Part shown: positions 58,760 through 64,000 of the stretch, in pieces
Numbering within the stretch: position 1 is the first letter of the stretch
Layout: the number at the start of each line of letters is the position of its first letter
DNA from: Occallatibacter riparius
Lineage (GTDB): Bacteria; Acidobacteriota; Terriglobia; Terriglobales; Acidobacteriaceae
NCBI RefSeq assembly: GCF_025264625.1
Contig: NZ_CP093313.1
Location: 3,038,001-3,102,000, forward strand
Length of the DNA stretch: 64,000 nucleotides
Direction of reading: 5' to 3'
Position numbers and translations under genes: made by a program
The notes under the pieces: generated by a model
Told to the model about the DNA's origin: nothing
What the model saw: only the letters and a program-made list of their open reading frames with translations
Database searches by the model: none

Positions 58760-61453
58760 ATGGAACAGGGCTCAGTCAGGAACGGGACCTTTGCCGAGGC
58801 CGCGGTTGGCGGCGTGGCGGGCGTTCCGCTGTTTCATGCAGCGTGGTTGTTTGCCGCAGGGATTGCGCTGACGGCTGCGGTGTGGATGCAGCCGGGAACG
58901 CTGCTGATTTCGTTGATCCTTCTTACGGCGGCGTGTGCGGCGGCAGCGCTGCGCGCGCCGCGCATGACGTGGATTCCGATGGCGTTGCTGTGGGTGCTGC
59001 TGGGCGCGTGGTGCGCGGAGATGGAGCCGCATCCTGCGCCGGCTGAGCCACTGCATGGGCTGAGCGACGGGTTGTTGCGCACGGTTGAAGGCACGGTGAC
59101 GAGCGCGGGCCCAGTGCGCGGCGAGCTGGAGCCGGATGTCAATGAATCTGGTGCGGAGCTGCCTTCGCAGCGCGTGGATGTGAGGCTTGCGTCGATTGAA
59201 GTGGTGGATGATGCCTCAGACCGCCTGACGACGGTGAATGGAACGGTGCGGCTGACGATTCGATGGGCAGAGGGGCAGACGCCGTTCACGATTGGGTGCG
59301 GGGAGCGGATTCGCGCGGCGGGGCGGCTGCTGCCGCCGCAGAGGTATCGCGATCCAGGGGCGTGGGATCGCGCGGCGTATCTGCTGGGCCAGGGCGTGAC
59401 TTCGACGGCGACGGTGAAGGCGGAGCGCGTGGAGCGGCTGGGTGTTGCGCAACGGCGGACCGGGCTTCCTTTCTGGCCCTGCCTGCTGAGCAACGCGCAG
59501 CATGCGGCCGCGGCGCGGCTGCTGGCGCTGCCTGCGGCGATGCGAGGCTGGCCGGGGCCGCTGCGGATTTCGCAGGAAGACGCGATCATGCTGGCGGCGA
59601 TGGTGACGGGGGATCGCACATTTCTGAGTCACGGATTGCGCGTTGGCTTTGAGCGAACGGGCTCCTTCCACATGCTGGTGGTGAGTGGGCTGCACCTGGC
59701 GATTGTGGCCGGATTCATTGCGTGGATTGCGCGGAGGCTGCGCATTCCGCGCGCGCCGGCGACGCTCCTTACGATTGCGGTGTCATTCGGGTATGCGCTG
59801 TTTACGGGTTTCGCGACGCCGGTGCAGCGGTCGTTGTGGATGGTGTCGCTTTACCTGGTGGGGCGATTGATTTACCGCGAGCGCAGCCCGCTGAACACGA
59901 TTGGATTCGCAGTGCTTTGCCTGCTGGTGGCAAGTCCGCGGAGCTTGTTTGAGGCGAGTTTCCAGATGACGCTGCTGGCAGTGGTGACGATCGCGGGGAT
60001 TGCGGTGCCGCTGCTGAAGAACAGTGTTGAGCCTTATAAAAATGCGACGCGCGATCTGCGGACAGTTGCGATGGATGTGAAGCTTGCGCCGCGCGTGGCG
60101 GAGTTCCGCGTGACGATGCGGATGATTGCGGCGCGGATGCGGCGGGCAACGGGGTCGCGATGGGTTGGGGCGAGGGCGCTTCCGTGGAGCGTGCGGTTTG
60201 TGTTGAGCTGCGTGGAAGCGCTGGTGGTGACGCTGGTGGTGGAACTGGCGATGACGCTGCCGATGGTGGTGTATTTCCATCGCGTGACGCTGTTTGCGCT
60301 GCCGGTGAATCTATTCATTCTGCCGCTGCTGCTGGTGCTGATGCCGGCGGCACTGGTGACGCTGCTGGTCGCGTTGATTTCGCCGGCGATGGCCGCGGTG
60401 CCGGGTGCGGTTACGGCGGCTCTGCTGCATATCGGCGTGGGGCTGGTGCGGTTGTTCGGGTCGAAAGCATGGGGTGATCTGCGCATGCCTGCGCCGGTTG
60501 CGGTTCAGGTTGCGGGGTTCTGCGCGCTGCTGGCGATGGCGATTCTGCTGGCTCGGTTGCAGCGGAGAGGTCTGAGGCGGTCGGCGTGGGCTGCGCTGAT
60601 TGCAGCGGCTGTCGTGGCGGTCGCGCCGCGGGCGATTGAACATCCGCGCGATGCGCTGCTGGTGGAGGCGATTGATGTGGGGCAGGGGGATTCGCTGCTG
60701 ATTGTGACGCCGGATGGGAAGACGCTGCTGGTGGATGGCGGCGGCTTCGGCGGAGGGCCGCGGATGAGCGCACCGGAGTTCGACATTGGCGAGGAGGTGG
60801 TGTCGCCGGCGCTGTGGGCGCGGGGGATTCGGCACCTGGACGCGGTGGCGCTGAGCCACGCGCACTCCGATCACATGGGCGGATTGCCGGCGGTGCTCCG
60901 CAATTTCCATCCCGATGAGCTGTGGGTGGGGAACAATCCGCCAGTCGCGCCGTATGAGGCGCTGGTGAGCGAGGCTGCCGCGCAGCACACGCGTGTGCGG
61001 TCGCTGCGAGAGGGGGATGCGATGACGCTGGGTGCGGCGCAGGTGCGCGTGATGGCGCCGCTGCCGGATTACGCGCCCGGCAAAGAGCCGTCGAATAACG
61101 ACTCGTTGGTGCTGCGCGTGGCGTATGGGGCGAGCTCAGTGCTGCTGGAGGGGGACGCGGAGGCGCCAGTGGAGCGCGGGATGCTGGAGGAGGCTGGATT
61201 GGAGAGCACGCTGCTGAAGGTGGGACATCATGGGAGCACGTCGTCGTCGAAGCCGGAGTTTCTGGGGCGGGTCAGTCCGCGGTGGGCGGTGATCTCGTGC
61301 GGGCTGCGGAATCGGTATGGGCATCCGCGACAAGAGGTGCTGGAGGAATTGCAGGCGGCGCATGTGCGCACGGCGGTTACGGATGTGAATGGGGCGGCGT
61401 GTTTTTCGCTGGATGGCAAGACGGATGTGCGGATGAGCGGATGCGGGAGGTAG
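58760..61453 (+). CDS. comEC: ComEC/Rec2 DNA-uptake channel
   Basis: 897 aa. Order: N-terminal membrane helices and OB-like DUF4131 region (about residues 20-250), the competence domain with signature SFHMLVVSGLHLAIV and about eight helices, then a metallo-beta-lactamase domain (IDVGQGDSLLIVTPDG, SHAHSDHMGG metal ligands, KVGHHGSTSSS). ComEC carries single-stranded DNA across the inner membrane; the lactamase domain may degrade the other strand. A TATAGT -10 (58732-58737) lies 22 bp before the ATG. No other competence gene is in the window. Confidence 0.94.
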   Translation: MEQGSVRNGTFAEAAVGGVAGVPLFHAAWLFAAGIALTAAVWMQPGTLLISLILLTAACAAAALRAPRMTWIPMALLWVLLGAWCAEMEPHPAPAEPLHGLSDGLLRTVEGTVTSAGPVRGELEPDVNESGAELPSQRVDVRLASIEVVDDASDRLTTVNGTVRLTIRWAEGQTPFTIGCGERIRAAGRLLPPQRYRDPGAWDRAAYLLGQGVTSTATVKAERVERLGVAQRRTGLPFWPCLLSNAQHAAAARLLALPAAMRGWPGPLRISQEDAIMLAAMVTGDRTFLSHGLRVGFERTGSFHMLVVSGLHLAIVAGFIAWIARRLRIPRAPATLLTIAVSFGYALFTGFATPVQRSLWMVSLYLVGRLIYRERSPLNTIGFAVLCLLVASPRSLFEASFQMTLLAVVTIAGIAVPLLKNSVEPYKNATRDLRTVAMDVKLAPRVAEFRVTMRMIAARMRRATGSRWVGARALPWSVRFVLSCVEALVVTLVVELAMTLPMVVYFHRVTLFALPVNLFILPLLLVLMPAALVTLLVALISPAMAAVPGAVTAALLHIGVGLVRLFGSKAWGDLRMPAPVAVQVAGFCALLAMAILLARLQRRGLRRSAWAALIAAAVVAVAPRAIEHPRDALLVEAIDVGQGDSLLIVTPDGKTLLVDGGGFGGGPRMSAPEFDIGEEVVSPALWARGIRHLDAVALSHAHSDHMGGLPAVLRNFHPDELWVGNNPPVAPYEALVSEAAAQHTRVRSLREGDAMTLGAAQVRVMAPLPDYAPGKEPSNNDSLVLRVAYGASSVLLEGDAEAPVERGMLEEAGLESTLLKVGHHGSTSSSKPEFLGRVSPRWAVISCGLRNRYGHPRQEVLEELQAAHVRTAVTDVNGAACFSLDGKTDVRMSGCGR

Positions 61454-61961
61454 TGGGCGAGAGTCTGGCGGCTGCCATTGCGATTCTCTTTCGCCGCCGG
61501 CAGGGAGGGGAAATCGCGAAAACCCTCCTCCTCTCGCCCGGGTACAGCTACTACGGTTACGACGGCCCCGGAGGCGATGCTCTGCGCTCCGGGGCGATTG
61601 AGTTTACCGAGTTGTTGCGGTCGTTCTGAACATCCAGCCGGCAAACTGGCCGGCCCGGCGTTCGTGTGGGTAGGAAGCTGCAATATTGCTAGCAGGTTGC
61701 TTTCGTGTGGAATTAGAAAAATTGACGGCTGGAGCATTCTCGGTGCGTCGCTTCGGCTATCTGTACCATCCCTCGGGGGCTAAAGCCCAAGTCAACCAGG
61801 AGCAGCGATTGGGCTGCCTGAAGGCAGCCCCTGATACGAAGCACCACTCTTCGCAGTTTGCCGCAAGCCAGCAGGATTTTGGCGGCCATCGAATATTCGC
61901 TCGCGAAATCGGATGGGCGGGAAAATGCGTCGTTCGGGCGTTAAAGAGGCTGCGGTCGGAT
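61454..61961. other. intergenic interval with R6 copy, no gene
   Basis: No gene seen between comEC (+) and the second DHA2 pump (-), which converge here. It contains the R6 repeat (61767-61836) and otherwise nondescript sequence; short open frames lack ribosome sites. Confidence 0.65.
61767..61836 (-). repeat. R6 double-hairpin repeat, copy 2
   Basis: Reverse-orientation copy of 23893-23965. On the - strand it reads TATCAGGGGCTGCC/TTCAGGCAGCCC, a variable middle, CCTGGTTGAC, then GGGCTTTAGCCCCCGAGGGATG in parts. About 85 percent of positions agree by eye. Confidence 0.8.
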
Positions 61962-63584
61962 CTAGTGCGCGCCGGGGGGTGGGGCTAGGTGCTTGGCGGG
62001 TTTCTTGAATAGCCAGACGGCGCCGGCGCAGAAGAAGGCGAGCAGGGCGGTCCAGCGGAAGATGTCGACGTAGGCGCGGAGGGCGGACTGCTGCATGAGC
62101 TCACCGTACATGAGGCCGAAGGCGCCGGGGCGGGCGGCTCCGCGGCCGAGCTGGTGGGAGAGATAGCCGCCGATCATGGTGGCGCGGTGCTGGAGGGCGG
62201 GATCGGACGGCGAGAGGTGCGCGCCGATCTCGGTCTGGTAGAAGGCGGCGCGGCGGATGAGCGCGGTGGAGGCCATGGCGATCCCGATGGATCCGCCGAT
62301 GTTGCGGAGCATGTTGAACAGGCCGGTGGCGTTGCCCATCTCCTCGCGCGGGACGGTGGAGGTGGTCATCGTGGCCAGCGGCACGAATACGAAACTGAGC
62401 GCGAAGCCCGTAAGCACGATGGGCCACAGGAGCGTGGTGGGTCCGATGCTGAGATTCACGGTTCCGAAGATCAGAGAGCAGATGCCGAATCCGATGAAGC
62501 CGACGCTGAGCAGCTTGCGGGGGTCGATGCGCGAGCCGAGGAAGCCGATGATGGGCGATCCGATGAAGGAGCCGACGCCGCGGGGGCCGACGACGAGTCC
62601 GGCGGAGAAGGCGGTGTAGCCGAGGATCTCCTGGTAGTAGAGCGGCAGGATGGCGATGGTGATGTAGATGCACATGCCCAGCAGCGCAATGAGGAAGCAG
62701 CCGGTGCGGAAGTTGCGGTCTTTGAGGATGTGCAGGTCGACGAGGCCGCGATGGTGGAACCACGATCGCCAGACCCATCCGATGAAGGAGAAGATGAGCG
62801 CGGCGACGGCCCAGCGTACCCACACTGCGCCAAACCAGTCGTCTTCCTGGCCTTTGTCGAGGACGATCTGGAGGCAGCCGGTCCAGACCATGAGCAGGCC
62901 GAAGCCGATGTTGTCGAAGGGGCCGACCTTGGCGTTCTTGATGTAGGGCGGGTCGTGGATGAAGCGGCTGATCATGATGACGGCGAGGATGCCGACGGGG
63001 ATGTTGATGTAGAAGGCGTAGCGCCAACTGAAGGTGTCGGTAAGCCAGCCGCCGAGGGTGGGGCCCAGCACCGGCGCGACGACGATGCCGAGGCCGTAGG
63101 CCGCCATCGCCTGGGAGCGCTTCTCGAGGGGGAAGCTTTCAAGCAGGATGGACTGCGAGAGGGGCTGGAGGGCTCCGCCGCCTGCGCCCTGAAGCACGCG
63201 CGCCAGCAGGATGACGGCGAGGGACGGGGCCGCTCCGCAGAAGAAGCTAGCGATGGTGAAGACCACGACGCAGAAGAGCAGGAAGTTCTTGCGTCCGAAG
63301 CGGCGGGCGAACCAGTTGGACGCCGGGAGGATGACGGCGTTGGCGACGAGGTAGCTGGTGAGGACCCAGGTGGCTTCGGAGTTGGAGGCGGAGAGGCTGC
63401 CGGCGATGTAGGGGAGGGCGACGGAGGCGATGGCGGTGTCGAGCACCTCCATGAAGGTGGGGAGCATGACCGAGACGGTGACCAGCCAGGGGTTTACACC
63501 CTGGGTGAGCGGGTAGCGCTGCAGGGCGGGGGAAACGATGGTGCGGCCGAGGGGCTGGTCGGGTTGAAGGGCCGAGGTGGTCAT
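61962..63584 (-). CDS. emrB: DHA2-family MFS drug efflux pump (EmrB/QacA type), copy 2
   Basis: 540 aa from ATG 63584; a longer frame to 63686 would run through a palindrome (63664-63676) and is less likely. 14 membrane segments; MEVLDTAIASVALPYIAGSL in helix 1, RRFGRKN motif A, GPTLGGWLTDTFSWR motif C. The sequence runs parallel to copy 1 throughout (for example VLQGxGGGALQP, RNIGGSxGIAxAST), so the two are paralogues. Proton-driven drug export through EmrA/TolC is expected. No ribosome site is obvious. Divergent from the secreted-protein gene, with operator-like palindromes between. Confidence 0.9.
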   Translation of the reverse strand: MTTSALQPDQPLGRTIVSPALQRYPLTQGVNPWLVTVSVMLPTFMEVLDTAIASVALPYIAGSLSASNSEATWVLTSYLVANAVILPASNWFARRFGRKNFLLFCVVVFTIASFFCGAAPSLAVILLARVLQGAGGGALQPLSQSILLESFPLEKRSQAMAAYGLGIVVAPVLGPTLGGWLTDTFSWRYAFYINIPVGILAVIMISRFIHDPPYIKNAKVGPFDNIGFGLLMVWTGCLQIVLDKGQEDDWFGAVWVRWAVAALIFSFIGWVWRSWFHHRGLVDLHILKDRNFRTGCFLIALLGMCIYITIAILPLYYQEILGYTAFSAGLVVGPRGVGSFIGSPIIGFLGSRIDPRKLLSVGFIGFGICSLIFGTVNLSIGPTTLLWPIVLTGFALSFVFVPLATMTTSTVPREEMGNATGLFNMLRNIGGSIGIAMASTALIRRAAFYQTEIGAHLSPSDPALQHRATMIGGYLSHQLGRGAARPGAFGLMYGELMQQSALRAYVDIFRWTALLAFFCAGAVWLFKKPAKHLAPPPGAH

Positions 63585-63663
63585 GGCGGGTGGAACTACC
63601 CAGCTTACTTCTTTCACATAGAGGGTGCCGAGGCGGGGACGGCGGAGCGCAGTGTGAGCTGGC

Positions 63664-63750
63664 TCACATTGTGTGACGGACGGCATTGCATTGAAACTCG
63701 GACTAATTTAGTCTTCGTTTAGACCATAAATGCGACTAAAAGAGTCGCAT
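63664..63750. promoter_or_regulatory. three palindromes between divergent emrB copy 2 and secreted-protein gene
   Basis: TCACATTGTGTGA (63664-63676, arms TCACA/TGTGA), GACTAATTTAGTC (63701-63713) and ATGCGACT (63730-63737) / AGTCGCAT (63743-63750) with a 5-bp centre. Such clusters usually bind TetR/MarR-type repressors of efflux genes, but no regulator gene is adjacent inside the window. Confidence 0.65.
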
Positions 63751-63767
63751 ATGTAAGGAGCTCGATT

Positions 63768-64000
63768 TTGTACCGTATTTCTCTCGCCAATTTCATCCGT
63801 CGTGGCGCATGCGCCGCTCTCCTGGTGGCTGGTCTGGGTGCCTTTGCAGGCGCACAGGAGAAGCCTTACTTTGTTACCTACTCGCACGATCTGGAGGAGC
63901 CGGGAAACCTCGAGATCGAAACCAAGACTACGCTGGGGCGGCCTGATGGCGCGAACCGCTTTGGGGCGCTGGCCACGGAGTTCGAGTACGGCGCACGGGC
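63768..64000 (+). CDS. secreted protein, 5' part only
   Basis: At least 77 codons, continuing past the window edge. TTG start at 63768 is chosen because AAGGAG (63755-63760) lies seven bases upstream. Signal peptide: ISLANFIRRGACAALLVAGL in residues 4-23, with cleavage likely after FAGAQ. The mature start EKPYFVTYSHDLEEPGNLEI leads into alternating strands (ETKTTLGRPDG), consistent with an outer-membrane beta-barrel. Function not determined. It shares its upstream region with the divergent efflux pump and may be co-regulated. Confidence 0.75.
   Translation, partial: MYRISLANFIRRGACAALLVAGLGAFAGAQEKPYFVTYSHDLEEPGNLEIETKTTLGRPDGANRFGALATEFEYGAR

Overview
This window is high-GC chromosomal DNA, almost certainly from an acidobacterium (Acidobacteriota, class Terriglobia). 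The main evidence is two tandem PadR + ADOP pairs (acidobacterial duplicated orphan permeases), a VWFA-related acidobacterial-type protein, and lineage-typical dispersed palindromic repeats and short secreted proteins. I see no rRNA, tRNA, CRISPR array, transposase or phage gene. Both window edges cut into sequence, and the right edge truncates a secreted protein gene.

Layout. 0-9 kb: a GGDEF signalling protein (-), a small protein, a UbiA-like membrane protein translationally coupled to a methyltransferase, SixA overlapping tail-to-tail with Ppx/GppA, an alpha/beta hydrolase, and an ArnT/PMT-like glycosyltransferase. 8.7-17 kb (-): a DHA2 efflux pump, then padR-ADOP twice. 17-26 kb: a small membrane protein, Ppk1, a DUF3788-like protein, a sigma-factor-like protein, a TolC-EmrA pair, a repeat-rich AT-rich gap, and a VWFA protein. 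25.7-32.5 kb (+): MntR-like regulator and Nramp transporter, then aroC-def-fmt-rsmB. 32.5-39.7 kb (-): a long directional run, crp/fnr-aroB-ubiE/menG-CDF transporter-OsmC-PASTA-MFS-UPF0303. 40-44 kb: a ferric-reductase-like protein, nadB, and a beta-propeller lipoprotein. 44-54 kb: widely spaced genes (unknown 199-aa protein, rpe, BamD-like, an unlisted 58-aa membrane protein, DUF3761-like, M19 dipeptidase-like, valS) separated by many short interspersed repeats. 54-61.5 kb (+): nadC-birA-coaX-unknown-rlmD-comEC. 61.9-64 kb: a second DHA2 pump divergent from a secreted protein, with three palindromes between them.

Themes. Polyphosphate turnover (ppk1, ppx). NAD and CoA cofactor synthesis (nadB, nadC, coaX, birA). 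Shikimate pathway (aroB, aroC). Efflux: two EmrB-type pumps lie apart from a TolC-EmrA pair that has no pump gene beside it. Manganese homeostasis (mntR-mntH).

Most unusual features. (1) At least six families of short palindromic repeats. They often sit directly behind stop codons, and three have become part of coding sequence: the N-terminus of a methyltransferase, the N-terminus of RlmD, and the Pro/Ala tail of the 199-aa protein. (2) The two PadR genes share a TGTAGA-type operator arranged in helically phased repeats, and one of them has a strong promoter that predicts a leaderless transcript. (3) Several other genes show a -10 box directly before the ATG and no Shine-Dalgarno. (4) A CDF transporter carries three cytoplasmic domains, and an M19-like protein lacks part of the expected metal site. 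No single new multi-gene system is convincingly shown. The repeat-to-protein conversion and the paired PadR/ADOP operators are the best leads.
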